The position numbers and the translations under genes were made by a program. Positions 8,673 through 19,166 of a stretch of 47,421 bases of DNA are shown piece by piece (position 1 is the first letter of the stretch; each line of letters begins with the position of its first letter). The DNA is from Spirochaetales bacterium (lineage in GTDB: Bacteria > Spirochaetota > Spirochaetia > SZUA-6 > JAFGRV01). The DNA lies in NCBI GenBank assembly GCA_016937215.1, contig JAFGWI010000167.1, positions 1 to 47,421 on the forward strand, written 5' to 3'. The notes beneath the pieces are model-generated. The model saw nothing but the letters and a program-made list of their open reading frames with translations. It searched no databases and was not told where the DNA came from.

Positions 8673-9377
8673 ATGGAAATGCAGGAAATTAAAGCGCGAG
8701 TAGGCCAGGAAGCAGTGAAACAATTGGTTCGCGATGGAATGAAACTGGGCTTGGGAACAGGTTCTACCGCCATTGAAGTTGTACGAACCATCAGGCAAGA
8801 ACGGTCAAAGGGGAATCTTCAGAATATCAAGATTGTTGCAACCAGTTTTCAGACAGACCTGGAATGCCGTCAAAATGGTATACCTGTTTATAATTTAAAT
8901 GACGCGGCTATAAATGGTTGCCTTGACCTTACCATAGACGGAGCCGATGAAGTTGATCCTGATTGGAACCTGATAAAGGGAGGTGGAGGTGCCCATTTTA
9001 TTGAAAAAATCACAGCCTATTTTTCACATAAATTCGCTATTGTCATCGATTACACAAAAAAAGTCGACATTCTTGGACAATCCTTTCCCATTCCTGTAGA
9101 AGTATTTCCACAGGCTTATCTTCCAATATCAAAAAAGCTAGAAAAATTCGGCGCAAATACTGAAATCAGAATGGCCAAACGTATGGCAGGGCCAGTTATT
9201 ACTTATAACGGGAATTTTATTCTGGACATTTCCTTCAAGGAACCCTTTAATCCTGAAGAAATGGAAAAAAGAATCAATTCAATTCCCGGAGTTATCGAAA
9301 ATGGAATTTTTACACTTAAAGTGGATCATCTTTTAACCGGCACAGAAACAGGTGAAGTTATTCTGGAAAATTTATAG
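8673..9377 (+). CDS. rpiA: ribose-5-phosphate isomerase A
   Basis: The enzyme interconverts ribose 5-phosphate and ribulose 5-phosphate in the non-oxidative pentose phosphate pathway. All family motifs are present: GLGTGSTA (residues 27-34), TIDGADEVD near 91 and KGGGGAHFIEK near 104. The length of 234 is normal. The start ATG at 8673 has AAGAGAG about 6 bases upstream; a second ATG two codons on is possible. It is a single gene ending at a strong hairpin and faces a small secreted-protein gene tail to tail. Confidence 0.95.
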   Translation: MEMQEIKARVGQEAVKQLVRDGMKLGLGTGSTAIEVVRTIRQERSKGNLQNIKIVATSFQTDLECRQNGIPVYNLNDAAINGCLDLTIDGADEVDPDWNLIKGGGGAHFIEKITAYFSHKFAIVIDYTKKVDILGQSFPIPVEVFPQAYLPISKKLEKFGANTEIRMAKRMAGPVITYNGNFILDISFKEPFNPEEMEKRINSIPGVIENGIFTLKVDHLLTGTETGEVILENL

Positions 9378-9426
9378 TCAAAACGCTTCTATCAGAAATA
9401 CTGAAAAATTGAAAAACCATAAAAAA

Positions 9427-9455
9427 AGCTGCCTTTTCAGGGGCAGCTGATTTTT
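9427..9455. terminator. bidirectional terminator between rpiA and the secreted-protein gene
   Basis: A perfect 7-bp stem AGCTGCC/GGCAGCT has an 8-base loop, with A7 on one side and a T-run on the other. It can therefore end transcription of rpiA (plus) and of the convergent minus-strand gene, whose stop codon lies in the T-run. Confidence 0.8.
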
Positions 9456-9870
9456 AATATTCAATCAGAAGGTTTTCGAAGGGTGTTTCAAATTGGTCTT
9501 TAACGTCCGCATTGGAAGCATTTAAACGCCCCCAGCTGGTGTGGTAATCGTTGGATTGTAAAAACAGCTTGATTTTCTTAACTTTGCCGTTTTGATACAT
9601 CGCGACAAAATAGGGATAAGACTGGTGATTATCAAAGGTAATTTCCCCATGGCCTGTTCGGCTTTTAAACCAATCATAGGGTAAATATAATTTCCCCACT
9701 GATAAATCACCTTTTAAATAATAAACCAGGTAGCCCAGTTCGTGGGTGAAAACTCGAGAAATAAATGTACTCTTTGCATATAATTTATCTTTTTCCGAAT
9801 CCTGAGCAGACAAATGAAAAGCAGAAAACAGAATCAGAGCCGCGCAAATCACTAAAACCAATTTTTTCAT
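9454..9870 (-). CDS. small secreted protein of unknown function
   Basis: The protein has 138 residues with a clear Sec signal peptide (MKKLVLVICAALILFSAFHLSAQ, probable cleavage after SAQ). The mature part of about 115 residues mixes beta-rich and aromatic segments (RVFTHELGYLVYYLKG, KLYLPYDWFKSR, YPYFVAMYQNGKVKKIKLFLQS) and has no cysteine. I recognise no catalytic motif. The ATG is well supported by AGGAGG six bases upstream. It stands alone, convergent with rpiA. It is probably periplasmic or surface-exposed; the function is unknown. Confidence 0.8.
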   Translation of the reverse strand: MKKLVLVICAALILFSAFHLSAQDSEKDKLYAKSTFISRVFTHELGYLVYYLKGDLSVGKLYLPYDWFKSRTGHGEITFDNHQSYPYFVAMYQNGKVKKIKLFLQSNDYHTSWGRLNASNADVKDQFETPFENLLIEY

Positions 9871-10029
9871 GAATTACCTCCTGAGAGAACCTCTTGATAT
9901 AGAATTATAATATTAACTTTGATTATGAATCAAGTAAAATTTAATTTTTGCGGAAATTCCATAAAAATTGTTCACTTCCTATGGATTCAAACGCTATAAA
10001 ATAGTTATATTTCTTAGCAGAATTCCTTA

Positions 10030-10068
10030 GGCCGGCCTGATTAAACCCCTGGGCTCACAGGTAATGCC
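10030..10068 (-). repeat. remnant of the GGGCGTT structured repeat (family 1)
   Basis: Read on the minus strand, this stretch matches the first hairpin of the copy at 22621-22771: TTACCTG, then AGCCCAGGGG, then CAGGCCGG. The outer end has changed to GGCATT and the rest of the element is missing. Confidence 0.55.
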
Positions 10069-10094
10069 AAAAAAAACAGGCGATAAACAAATAC

Positions 10095-10178
10095 CCCACT
10101 TTCCGCGTTAAAATAACCATATCTCAACTCTAAATAATATAAAAATTACTTGAAATTGGGAGGGGTGCTAAATGTGGG
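10095..10178 (+). repeat. dispersed repeat, family 3, copy 1 (degenerate)
   Basis: It begins with CCCACTTTCCGC, contains a TAAATAATATAA stretch and ends with AATGTGGG. The left end is identical to that of the complete copy at 34113-34232. Together with the family-1 remnant before it, this explains most of the 447-base gap 9871-10317. Confidence 0.55.
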
Positions 10179-10317
10179 AGATACAATTTGTTTTTTTGTT
10201 ATATAACCGATTAAGTTTAAAATAAGATGATGAGGAATTATTGATTTTTACAATTGATATTTGACATTCTTGAAAACTTCCTGCATATTATAGATAATAT
10301 GAATATAAGGTATAAGA

Positions 10318-10626
10318 ATGGAAATTAACATCGATTTAAAAGACAATATAATTCAAGTACAGCTCAAAGGCAAGCTTGATACCATTGGCGATGAAAAATT
10401 CTCCGAAGCTTTGAATAAAGTCAGAAAAATCAAGGACTATGAAAAAATTATTTTTGATTTTACCGATGTTCTTATGATTTCCTCTGCTTCTATCGGACGT
10501 ATGCTTAATTTTTATAAATTTATCGACTCTACCGAACGAACAATGGAAATACATGGCATTTCTGATGCCCTGTATCAGCAATTCCACGATATTCATCTGC
10601 ATAAAATTTTTACAATTAAGCGATAA
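10318..10626 (+). CDS. STAS-domain anti-sigma-factor antagonist-like protein
   Basis: These 102 residues form a single STAS domain: strand LKDNIIQVQLKGKLD, strand KIIFDFTDV, then the loop MISSASIGRML that carries the phosphorylatable Ser in SpoIIAA/RsbV proteins. Such proteins bind an anti-sigma kinase and are reset by PP2C phosphatases such as the one at 7118-8287. No kinase partner is nearby. The ATG has only a weak AAGG upstream. The gene is convergent with pgi and ends against the pgi terminator. The assignment to the family is firm; the partner is unknown. Confidence 0.88.
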   Translation: MEINIDLKDNIIQVQLKGKLDTIGDEKFSEALNKVRKIKDYEKIIFDFTDVLMISSASIGRMLNFYKFIDSTERTMEIHGISDALYQQFHDIHLHKIFTIKR

Positions 10627-10654
10627 AAAAAGCCGGTCCTTTTACCGACCGGCT
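10624..10654 (-). terminator. intrinsic terminator of glyA-pgi
   Basis: A perfect 8-bp GC-rich stem AGCCGGTC/GACCGGCT has an 8-base loop. On the minus strand it is followed by seven T. It lies 24 bases after the pgi stop and overlaps the last bases of the convergent STAS gene. Confidence 0.85.
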
Positions 10655-10677
10655 GTAATCAATTATATATTATTATA

Positions 10678-12333
10678 CTATTCTCTGTTTTTCAAATAAT
10701 AGCGCATTAAACTGGTGGTTGAAGAATCGTGGGCCAATGTCATTTCCGGATTTGATTTAGCTTCCTGAATTTCAGCGAGAATTTTATTGGCCAATTGTTT
10801 ACCCAGTTCGACACCCCATTGGTCGTATGAATAAATGTTCCAGATAATGCCCTGGCAAAAAATCTTGTGTTCATACATGGCAATCAACGCGCCGAGAACC
10901 TTTGGTGTCAGTTTTTTGAACATAATGCTGTTGGTCGGAATGTTTCCCTGGAAAATTTTATAGGGCAGCAATTTGTCAATCTGCTCTTGGCTCATGTTTT
11001 TTTCCTTAAATTCGGCCAATACCTCTTCTTTTGTCTTGCCTTTCATCAAAGCTTCGGGTTGGGCAAAAAAATTGGCCAACAGTTTTTCATGGTGGTCACC
11101 AATTTTGTTGTGGGAATTAGCTGGCGCGATAAAATCCGATGGAATTAACTTGGTTCCCTGATGAATAAGTTGATAAAAAGCATGCTGCCCGTTTGTTCCC
11201 GGTTCTCCCCAGAGGATAGGGCCTGTTTGATAATCAACAGTATTCCCCTCACGATCAACGTATTTGCCGTTTGATTCCATGTCTCCCTGTTGAAAATAGG
11301 CCGCGAAGCGGTGCATATATTGATCATAGGGAAGAATAGCCATGGTTTCAGCGCCAAAAAAGTTGTTATACCAGATTCCAAGCAATGCCAGAGTTAAAGG
11401 AAGGTTTTTTTCTGCCGGAGCGCTAAAGAAATGTTCGTCCATTTCATGGGCGCCTGCCAGAAATTCCTCAAAGCGTTCAAAGCCCAAATTAAGTATAATT
11501 GAAAGGCCAATGGCAGACCAACAGGAATAGCGTCCGCCTACCCAGTCCCAGAAACCAAACATGTTCTGTGTATCAATACCAAATTCTCCGACTTTTTCAG
11601 CATTAGTGGAAACCGCCACAAAATGTCGGGCCACGGCTTTTTCGTCGCCATTAAAGTGTTTCACCAACGCGGCCCGGGCGCTATGGGCATTGGTTAAGGT
11701 TTCCTGTGTGGTGAAGGTTTTTGAAGCAACAATGAACAAGGTTTCATCGAGCTTTACTTTTTTAATGGTTTCAGCAATATGTGTGCCGTCAACATTGGAC
11801 ACAAAATGAAGTTCCGGGCCATCGGCATAGGCTTTTAATGCCTCGGTTACCATTAGGGGCCCCAGATCCGAGCCGCCAATACCGATATTCACAACCGATT
11901 TTATGCTTTTCCCGCTAAAGCCCTTCCATTCGCCGGAACGAACCTTCTCGCTGAACGCCTTCATTTGGTCCAGTACTTCATGGACAGCAGGCATAACATT
12001 TTCACCGTCCACAAGGATGGCTTTGTTCTTCGGGTTTCGAAGGGCAATATGAAGAACAGAACGTCCTTCGGTTTCATTGATTTTCTGACCTGTTTTCATG
12101 GCTACTTTGGCTTTTTCCAGCTGGGCGAAATCTGAAAGTTTTCGAAGCTTTGCCATGGTTTCTTCTGTAATAATATTTTTTGAATAATCCAGAAGGATTC
12201 CGCAAGCTTCAAGGGAAAATTTGGCAGCGCGCTTGGTGTCATTTTTAAACAGATCCACCATTTTTAGGCTTTTAGCTGATGTATAATGTGATTGTAAATC
12301 TTTCCATTCTTTTGAATTGGTTAATGCGCTCAT
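10678..12333 (-). CDS. pgi: glucose-6-phosphate isomerase
   Basis: The enzyme interconverts glucose 6-phosphate and fructose 6-phosphate in glycolysis and gluconeogenesis. The 551-residue length is that of the long bacterial/eukaryotic PGI type. Visible motifs are [12 protein letters not shown] (sugar-phosphate loop), [23 protein letters not shown] with the catalytic region near residue 375, and GNIPTNSI near 450. It starts 11 bases after the glyA stop, so it is the second gene of a glyA-pgi operon with a strong terminator behind it. The pairing joins one-carbon/serine metabolism with glycolysis and may be simply positional. Confidence 0.96.
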   Translation of the reverse strand: MSALTNSKEWKDLQSHYTSAKSLKMVDLFKNDTKRAAKFSLEACGILLDYSKNIITEETMAKLRKLSDFAQLEKAKVAMKTGQKINETEGRSVLHIALRNPKNKAILVDGENVMPAVHEVLDQMKAFSEKVRSGEWKGFSGKSIKSVVNIGIGGSDLGPLMVTEALKAYADGPELHFVSNVDGTHIAETIKKVKLDETLFIVASKTFTTQETLTNAHSARAALVKHFNGDEKAVARHFVAVSTNAEKVGEFGIDTQNMFGFWDWVGGRYSCWSAIGLSIILNLGFERFEEFLAGAHEMDEHFFSAPAEKNLPLTLALLGIWYNNFFGAETMAILPYDQYMHRFAAYFQQGDMESNGKYVDREGNTVDYQTGPILWGEPGTNGQHAFYQLIHQGTKLIPSDFIAPANSHNKIGDHHEKLLANFFAQPEALMKGKTKEEVLAEFKEKNMSQEQIDKLLPYKIFQGNIPTNSIMFKKLTPKVLGALIAMYEHKIFCQGIIWNIYSYDQWGVELGKQLANKILAEIQEAKSNPEMTLAHDSSTTSLMRYYLKNRE

Positions 12334-12344
12334 GTGAACTCCTC

Positions 12345-13637
12345 TTATAATGTGCCTTCAGAAATAGGACGAATCTTTTTACTGCCCGGCATGGTAAAAT
12401 GGGCGGGAACAGGAAATTCCGAACATAAAAGCAGAACCTCCCGGTTAACCTGCTCGATAACCGATTCCTTATCGATGTTTTCTGCAATTCGATTCATAAA
12501 CTCCGCGATTTTGTCCATTTGCTCTTCTTTCATGCCGCGGGTTGTAATCGCGGGTGTACCAATACGCAAGCCATTAGGATTAAAGGGAGAGGCATCATCG
12601 CCAGGTACAGTATTGAAATTCGATACAATACGGGCCCTGTCCAGGGCTTTGGCGAATTTTTTACCAACAATTCCCTTATTGCGAAGGTCTATGAGAATTA
12701 AATGGTTATCGGTCCCATTGGAAACCAGTTTAAAGCCGTATTCCATTAATTTTTCAGCCAGACGGGAGGCATTTTTGATGATTTGTTTCGCGTATTCAAT
12801 AAATTCCAGGGTGTCGGCTTCAGCCAGGGCAACAGCAATCGCGGTTATGGTGTGCATGTGAGGCCCGCCCTGTTGTCCGGGGAAGATGGCTTTGTCAACT
12901 TTGGCCGCGTGTTCGGCTTTGCAAAGTAGCATACCGCCTCTGGGTCCGCGCAGGGTTTTATGGGTTGTAGTGGATACAATATCAGCGTAGGGCACCGGGC
13001 TTTGATGCAGACCGGCAACAACAAGGCCCGAAATGTGGGCAATGTCACTTACATGATAAGCCCCGACACTTTTCGCGATTTGCTCAAACTTATCAAATTC
13101 GATTTTTCGGGGATAGGCTGTTGTTCCGGATATAATGATTTGTGGCTTGTGCTTTTTGGCCATCTCTTCAATAACATTAAAATCGAGCATTCCAGTTTCA
13201 GGATTAACACTGTAATTAACAGCATTAAAAATTTTGCTGGTTATGCTGCTTTTTGAACCATGTGTTAAATGTCCTCCTGAGGAAAGTTCAAGCCCCATAA
13301 TGGTGTCGCCGGGGTTAATCAGGGCATTATAGGCACCCAGATTGGCGACAGAGCCGGAATAGGGCTGCACATTGGCGTGGTCGGCCTTAAAAATCTTTTT
13401 TGCACGTTCCAGGGCGACACTTTCAATTAAATCTGTCACCTGCTGACCTTCATAATATCGTTTTCCAGGGTAACCTTCGGAATATTTATTGGTCAACCAG
13501 CTCCCTGTTGCCAGCATGACGGCCTGGGAAACATAGTTTTCCGATGGAATCATTCGAATACTGCCATTTTGTCGGGCCATTTCCTGTCTAATTAACTCAT
13601 AGATTTGAGGATCGTATTGTTCTAATGCGCTTAACAT
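12345..13637 (-). CDS. glyA: serine hydroxymethyltransferase
   Basis: This PLP enzyme makes glycine and methylenetetrahydrofolate from serine. Its 430 residues carry the family motifs: [15 protein letters not shown] near 50-64, the Asp-His segment SDIAHISGL near 197, and the Schiff-base Lys in [14 protein letters not shown] near 225. The start ATG at 13637 has GGAGAAG about 8 bases upstream. It is the first gene of the operon with pgi. The length and motif order are normal, with no sign of damage. Confidence 0.96.
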   Translation of the reverse strand: MLSALEQYDPQIYELIRQEMARQNGSIRMIPSENYVSQAVMLATGSWLTNKYSEGYPGKRYYEGQQVTDLIESVALERAKKIFKADHANVQPYSGSVANLGAYNALINPGDTIMGLELSSGGHLTHGSKSSITSKIFNAVNYSVNPETGMLDFNVIEEMAKKHKPQIIISGTTAYPRKIEFDKFEQIAKSVGAYHVSDIAHISGLVVAGLHQSPVPYADIVSTTTHKTLRGPRGGMLLCKAEHAAKVDKAIFPGQQGGPHMHTITAIAVALAEADTLEFIEYAKQIIKNASRLAEKLMEYGFKLVSNGTDNHLILIDLRNKGIVGKKFAKALDRARIVSNFNTVPGDDASPFNPNGLRIGTPAITTRGMKEEQMDKIAEFMNRIAENIDKESVIEQVNREVLLLCSEFPVPAHFTMPGSKKIRPISEGTL

Positions 13638-14124
13638 ATTTCATCTTCTCCATTCAACTATTTGATAGAAACACACTTTACCTTATTTTTCTGTTACAAT
13701 CAACTATTTCAATTGTTATATAATTGATCAAAAGCGGCTAAGTTAAGAGTAAAAAGCTTGCTGCATTCTTTAATGGCTTTGGGTTTAGCGGTATGGTCAT
13801 TTATTTTTTTAAAAATAAAAGGCCAATGGCTATTTTTCCTGATATTTTCAGAGGGACATAGCTTCGTAAAGAGAATGCCGCGCCGGGACAGGTCAGTAAT
13901 CTTCGATTTGTCGCCCGGTAACTGGTGAGAATGGTCATTGGCTTTTGTTAAATACAGGTACAGGCAAGCCAAAAGTCCGACTCAAAGGGGAAGCCGACAA
14001 GCAAGCTTTACTAAAAGTGACCGCTTTTAATCAGTCAATACACCTCTGGTGTTTTGCTTAAAAATAGAGTATGATGTAACATTGACAGGAAAGACTTCAA
14101 ATGATAATTTTTAAAGGCATTTTA
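13638..14124. other. 487-base gap before the large secreted protein
   Basis: This region separates divergent glyA and the 1677-residue protein gene. An 87-codon minus-strand frame (13709-13972) has no ribosome site and no recognisable domain, and I do not call it. It may be decayed coding sequence. No known repeat family of this window is present. A possible -10 (GTATGATG) near 14070 is too weak to call. Confidence 0.4.
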
Positions 14125-17100
14125 ATGAAAAAAACACTGTTCATTCTGGTTCTTACTTTTTTTTCGTTTCAACTCTTCTCGCAAACAACATTTTATGTTT
14201 CAAATACAGGAAGTAATCTGAATTCCGGATTATCACAGAGTCAGCCTTTCCAAACACTGGACCATGCCTTTTCCGAGATAGCCAATATAGCGGCGCCTAC
14301 CATGGGTACGGATATTATATTATATATTATGCCCGGCGATTATTTTCTGTCTTCGGGCATTGATTTTCCGCCGAATTTTCGTGGCTATAATAATCATCGA
14401 ATCATTATAACCAATTTTAATAATCAACCTGTGAATTTGATTGGCGGCACAGCCTTTTCTTCCTGGACCCCGTATCAAGGCTCAATTTACCGTTGCCATA
14501 TGGTTGTTTCACGAGCAGATATTGTAATTGAAAATCTTATTCAATCGACAAACAAATATGATAGTATTGATGAATTACTGAATGGGCCTTCACCGGGTGG
14601 TTTTTTTTATGATACTAAGGATAATCATCTTTACTATTATCCTCACAATAATGGAATAAACAGCCAGTCAATATCCATTCCACAGGCATTCTATTTTTTT
14701 AAAATCGGGTCATCAACTGATTCTCTTTCCAATATCACCATAAGGGGTATTAATTTCATTGGCACAGCCCCATTCAGTGATAATTCCATCGATAATGAAG
14801 ACTATGGCATGATTATTCTGGAAAATGTTGAGAACGTGGAAATTAGCGGCTGCCGCTTTATTGGCAGCGGTTCCAATGGCATTCTGGCTAAAGCTTCTGT
14901 TCAGGGGCTAAACATCAGAAATAACCGGATAGATCAGGTTCAGGCCAACGGGGTTTTCCTTCAGGGTTTTGATATAGGCGCTGGAGGTTTTGCTACTCCG
15001 GCTGATTCCTATGTGAGCAGAGATAACAACATTGTAAATAATTTTATTACCTCCTTTGGCCGGGATGGCCAGGGAAAAGGAATCAGTATTTATCAAAGTG
15101 GCGAGAATACTGTATCTGATAATACTATAAACAATGGCAGCGGAGCTGGAATATATATCGTTGGTGATAAATCCGCTTATAATACTAAACGAAACAAAAG
15201 TGTTTATGCTACGGTTTTAAATGATTCCAATTATTTTAGTTATTTAAACAGTAGAAATAACATTGTTTCCCGAAATCGTATTTATCAAACAGCCCGGAAT
15301 TATTCAGGCGCTATTTTTTTGAATTTTGCCGGAACGGGCAATGTTGTGGAATTCAACCGTATTAGTGAAATTGAAAAAAGCGATGTTAACAGGAGTGGTA
15401 TTTTTTTGGGAGAATGGATAAACGGAGCCATCATACGCCATAATATCATTCATGATATTAATGACAGCGATCACAATTCCGCGGGTATGATTATCTCGGC
15501 CCAGAATATTCGTGTTTTTAACAACATATTGGCATTAAATGACGGGGCCCAGGATTTTTGGTTGAGTGAAATGGACAATCCTGTCAACAATCTTGAAATT
15601 CAGAATAATTTGATTTATACCCTTTCAGGAAAATATATTTATTCCATTGATTTCGCGGTGTCGATGTTGAATTCATCGATTGATAATAATTTTATTTATC
15701 ATAACGGTGAATATAATATCCAATCGTTCTTTAATGATCTCACATTTGCTGAATGGAAAAGTCAGTATCTTTATGACAAAAATTCGCTGATCCAAAAAAG
15801 CCCCTTGTTTGAAGAGCTGTCTACAGGAAATTTCGAGGTATCTTCCAACTCGCCTGCATTAAAAACAAAGTTTGTCAACATCGATCAAAATAATGCCGGT
15901 GTTAACCTTAATTATCCCCTTTATTTTGCCAAGGACAAGCTCGAGGCTGAAAGAGCTGATGGCGCCAAGAGCAGCAATCTGATCACAAATGCGACTTCAC
16001 TTCTGTCTAAATCGTCGAGCGACTATTTTTCTTTCAGCCGTGTACAGCTTGAAAGCCATTTGAAAAATATTGAGCTTCGTTATTCAAACGCGAGCGACGC
16101 GACAGAAAGCAGAATGCTTGAAATAAGGGATGGGGGCCTATCAGGTAAGCTATTGGCGACTTTGGATTTACCAGGAACCGGCGGCATTGACAATTTCAGG
16201 GTTGTGGATATGGCGATCACTCTGGATCAAAAGGTCACGGCTTTGTATTTTGTGCTGAGAGGTTCCAACAGCCATGTAAAAATCGACTGGATTTCCTTTT
16301 ACGAGATAGATTCAAGCGTACAAACAAATAAGGATAATCAGCCGCCCATAGTCGAGTTTTTAAAGCCCTCTGACGGTGATTACATCAAAAAGTATAAAAA
16401 AATCGCTATCCTTTGCAAGGCCTCTGATTTGGATGGCAGCATTAATAATATAATTTTAAAAATCGATGGTGAAGCAAAACATGAAAGCAAAGATAATGAG
16501 TTTACTTATGACTGGGAAAATCCAACACCCGGAGAGCATGAATTAACTTTAACAGCAAGCGACGATAAAGGCGCCGTTACTTCAAAGACCATTAAGATCG
16601 AAGTGAGTGATGAGGATTTTAAACTCATTCAAATTATAGAGCCAAAATCTAATTCATTTTTTCCTTCACCGGCAACCATTCAGATCAAAGCGGAAAGCAT
16701 TGGTCCTTCTGTAAATATTTCCAAGATAGACATTTTACTTAATGGTGGTCCCATACAAAGTTTTTTTAATCAGGATTCCATTTCCATGGAATTTAAAACC
16801 AACGATTTAAACGGACAATTGTTATTTAGCGCTGTCGCAACCGATGATAATGGGAACAGCTCGGAGGATTCAGTTAATATCATGGTAGGAAGCGAGAGGA
16901 ATCTTTTACTTCACTGGCCCATGGATGATATTGTCGGAGACGAAACAAAGGATTTTTCATCAAGTGACCCTAAACATGACGGCCTTGTTACAGGCGGTCA
17001 AATCACCAGAGGCGCCATTGGCAGCGCAATCATGATAGACGGGCTCGGCAGAGTCCAAACCAAAACGCATGTTTTTGAATCACTTGGAAATTTTACAGTA

Positions 17101-19158
17101 GCCGGATGGATCAAACCCCGTACTCTGAGGGGCGGCCAGTACTTATTCGGACAGCCGAACTTGATTGATATCCATTTTAAATCCGAATCCACCCTGGAAA
17201 TAAAAACGCCTGACAGAACCATGAGTTTAATTTACGAATACAAACCCGATGAATGGCATCACCTAGCGGTAGTTGGCAACAATTCATCTTTGAGTTTTTA
17301 TATTGACGGCAACCTCGTTAAGTTTTCCGAATCAAATAGAAACCAGAATCTCAATTCTGGTTATACTTTGTTTTTAGCCGGAGGCTATTATGGTTCAAGA
17401 GACCCGGGGAATTCCAATTACGAAGGCGCCTTTGATGATATAAGAGTTTACGATACCTGCCTGAATGAATGGGAACTGAAGGCTATTTCCCGATTGGGAG
17501 ATAATTTACGGCCCGATGTCAGCATTCTTTCGCCTGAAGATGGCGCTCACTTTATTTCACCCCATGAAATAACGATAAAAGTATTCGCGGATGATACCGA
17601 TGGTGAAGTCAAAAATGTTCAATTTTATATCGATGATGACCTGGTATTTACTGATGATGAATCCGAGTATTACTATAACTGGACGAATATAACCCCAGGC
17701 GTTCATATGCTTAAAGCGATTGCAACTGACGATAGGGGTCTTGAATCCCAGGATTCAATTACAATTTCTGTTTCCGCTACAAGCGATCAGCTTATTGCCC
17801 ATTGGTCATTTGATGAAGGAAGCGGTGATTATGTTCACGATTCATCAGGAAACAATAATTCGGGCACCAATTTTGGTGCTGATTACAAACCAGGTGTAAC
17901 AGGAACAGCTTTGAATTTTTCCGGCAAGGAATATGTGAAGACCAAGCAAGGCATCATGAATGGTCTGAAGAGTTTCACCATTTTGGGCTGGATAAATCCA
18001 CAGGACAACAGCAATACCAGCGGATTGTGGGGGCAAAACGGGATAGCCATGGTTAGTCTTGATGCTTCCAATATCATCAAACTGGACACCAACGGCAGCA
18101 ATTCGATCTCGGCAAGCTATCCCTGGCCGAATAATGGCTGGCATCATGTGACTGTTGTCGGAACAGGCGATGATCTCTATCTGTTTCTTGATGGAAAACT
18201 GGTCATGAACGGGGGAAATCGGTCAGAAAATTATGGTATTAATAAAATGCCCTTTAATATTGGCGGTAATGTTCTGGATCTGACTGGCGATAATTTTACG
18301 GGATTGATTGATGAACTCTATGTTTACGGCCGCGCCTTAACAACGGAAGAAATCAAAAAACATCTTTTTTCAGTGGATAAAATTTTACCGGAAATCAAAA
18401 TCCTTTCGCCCTCTTCAGGCAGTCGTTACAATAATACTGGCGGGGCCATTTTATTTCAAATAGTTGTGAAGGGTAATGGCGCAATCGTTTCCAAGGTAGA
18501 ACTTTATGCTAATGATTCGCTCGTTGGAACAGCTGAAAGCGAACCTTATAATATTATTTGGGAAAAATATGCAGCTGAAAATTATACTATCCGGGCGCGA
18601 GCTGTTACAGACCAGGAAATGTGGGCTGAGGATAAAATCTATATTTCCATTTTTGATCCAAATGCTGATACAGACCATGGGCCGCAGGCTTCAGCAGAAA
18701 ATGAAAATTCCAAGGACCTTTCTTCCCAAGATAAAAATAAGTCCTCGACAAAATCAAAGACTCTGCTTATCACGGTTGAACAGAAAGAAGCAGCTGGAAT
18801 TGAAAATATGGAGCAACCCGGTTCCACACCTATACCCTTGATCTTTTTAAGGGAAAACACACCCATTCCAGGTAGATTCCTTGTCGATGAGAATGATTTA
18901 AGCGACGAAGTTGAGAACCAGTATAATAAACTAATTGCTGATAACATAGCTTTGGATAAATTAGCGATAGTAAACGATGATAAAACAGGTCGGTTTATCG
19001 ACTCAAATCAGCAAAAACAACTGGTAAGTCAAAAAAACGGAAACCCTGATTCCCAATCAACATTTCCGTGGTTCTGGCTTGTTCCCGCTGTTGTTTTAAT
19101 TATTGCCGCTGTTTTTCTGGTCATAAAGTCGATAAACCAAAAAAACGATGCTCCCTGA
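14125..19158 (+). CDS. large cell-surface beta-helix, CBM6, Ig-like and LamG protein with C-terminal anchor
   Basis: The protein has 1677 residues from the ATG at 14125, which has AAAGG 7 bases upstream and opens directly into a signal peptide (MKKTLFILVLTF, cleavage after FSQ). Approximate domains in order: right-handed parallel beta-helix 20-600 with many NN-turn repeats (typical opening TFYVSNTGSNLNSG); CBM6-like domain 605-730; two Ig-like domains 738-920; LamG/concanavalin-like domain 926-1117; Ig-like 1130-1218; second LamG 1222-1412; Ig-like 1420-1510; a charged low-complexity linker; and a transmembrane helix near 1645-1667 ending in a basic tail. Beta-helix proteins of this type are often polysaccharide lyases or adhesins, and LamG/CBM domains bind glycans. 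It probably binds or degrades polysaccharide at the cell surface. I cannot assign catalytic residues. Confidence 0.88.
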   Translation: MKKTLFILVLTFFSFQLFSQTTFYVSNTGSNLNSGLSQSQPFQTLDHAFSEIANIAAPTMGTDIILYIMPGDYFLSSGIDFPPNFRGYNNHRIIITNFNNQPVNLIGGTAFSSWTPYQGSIYRCHMVVSRADIVIENLIQSTNKYDSIDELLNGPSPGGFFYDTKDNHLYYYPHNNGINSQSISIPQAFYFFKIGSSTDSLSNITIRGINFIGTAPFSDNSIDNEDYGMIILENVENVEISGCRFIGSGSNGILAKASVQGLNIRNNRIDQVQANGVFLQGFDIGAGGFATPADSYVSRDNNIVNNFITSFGRDGQGKGISIYQSGENTVSDNTINNGSGAGIYIVGDKSAYNTKRNKSVYATVLNDSNYFSYLNSRNNIVSRNRIYQTARNYSGAIFLNFAGTGNVVEFNRISEIEKSDVNRSGIFLGEWINGAIIRHNIIHDINDSDHNSAGMIISAQNIRVFNNILALNDGAQDFWLSEMDNPVNNLEIQNNLIYTLSGKYIYSIDFAVSMLNSSIDNNFIYHNGEYNIQSFFNDLTFAEWKSQYLYDKNSLIQKSPLFEELSTGNFEVSSNSPALKTKFVNIDQNNAGVNLNYPLYFAKDKLEAERADGAKSSNLITNATSLLSKSSSDYFSFSRVQLESHLKNIELRYSNASDATESRMLEIRDGGLSGKLLATLDLPGTGGIDNFRVVDMAITLDQKVTALYFVLRGSNSHVKIDWISFYEIDSSVQTNKDNQPPIVEFLKPSDGDYIKKYKKIAILCKASDLDGSINNIILKIDGEAKHESKDNEFTYDWENPTPGEHELTLTASDDKGAVTSKTIKIEVSDEDFKLIQIIEPKSNSFFPSPATIQIKAESIGPSVNISKIDILLNGGPIQSFFNQDSISMEFKTNDLNGQLLFSAVATDDNGNSSEDSVNIMVGSERNLLLHWPMDDIVGDETKDFSSSDPKHDGLVTGGQITRGAIGSAIMIDGLGRVQTKTHVFESLGNFTVAGWIKPRTLRGGQYLFGQPNLIDIHFKSESTLEIKTPDRTMSLIYEYKPDEWHHLAVVGNNSSLSFYIDGNLVKFSESNRNQNLNSGYTLFLAGGYYGSRDPGNSNYEGAFDDIRVYDTCLNEWELKAISRLGDNLRPDVSILSPEDGAHFISPHEITIKVFADDTDGEVKNVQFYIDDDLVFTDDESEYYYNWTNITPGVHMLKAIATDDRGLESQDSITISVSATSDQLIAHWSFDEGSGDYVHDSSGNNNSGTNFGADYKPGVTGTALNFSGKEYVKTKQGIMNGLKSFTILGWINPQDNSNTSGLWGQNGIAMVSLDASNIIKLDTNGSNSISASYPWPNNGWHHVTVVGTGDDLYLFLDGKLVMNGGNRSENYGINKMPFNIGGNVLDLTGDNFTGLIDELYVYGRALTTEEIKKHLFSVDKILPEIKILSPSSGSRYNNTGGAILFQIVVKGNGAIVSKVELYANDSLVGTAESEPYNIIWEKYAAENYTIRARAVTDQEMWAEDKIYISIFDPNADTDHGPQASAENENSKDLSSQDKNKSSTKSKTLLITVEQKEAAGIENMEQPGSTPIPLIFLRENTPIPGRFLVDENDLSDEVENQYNKLIADNIALDKLAIVNDDKTGRFIDSNQQKQLVSQKNGNPDSQSTFPWFWLVPAVVLIIAAVFLVIKSINQKNDAP

Positions 19159-19166
19159 TAAAAAAA

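Noticed and set aside
12334-12861. 175-codon frame antisense to glyA
   Set aside because: Shadow of a well-supported glyA; no domain or ribosome site.
13709-13972. 87-codon minus-strand frame before the large secreted protein
   Set aside because: No ribosome site, no recognisable domain and irregular composition; treated as non-coding or decayed.
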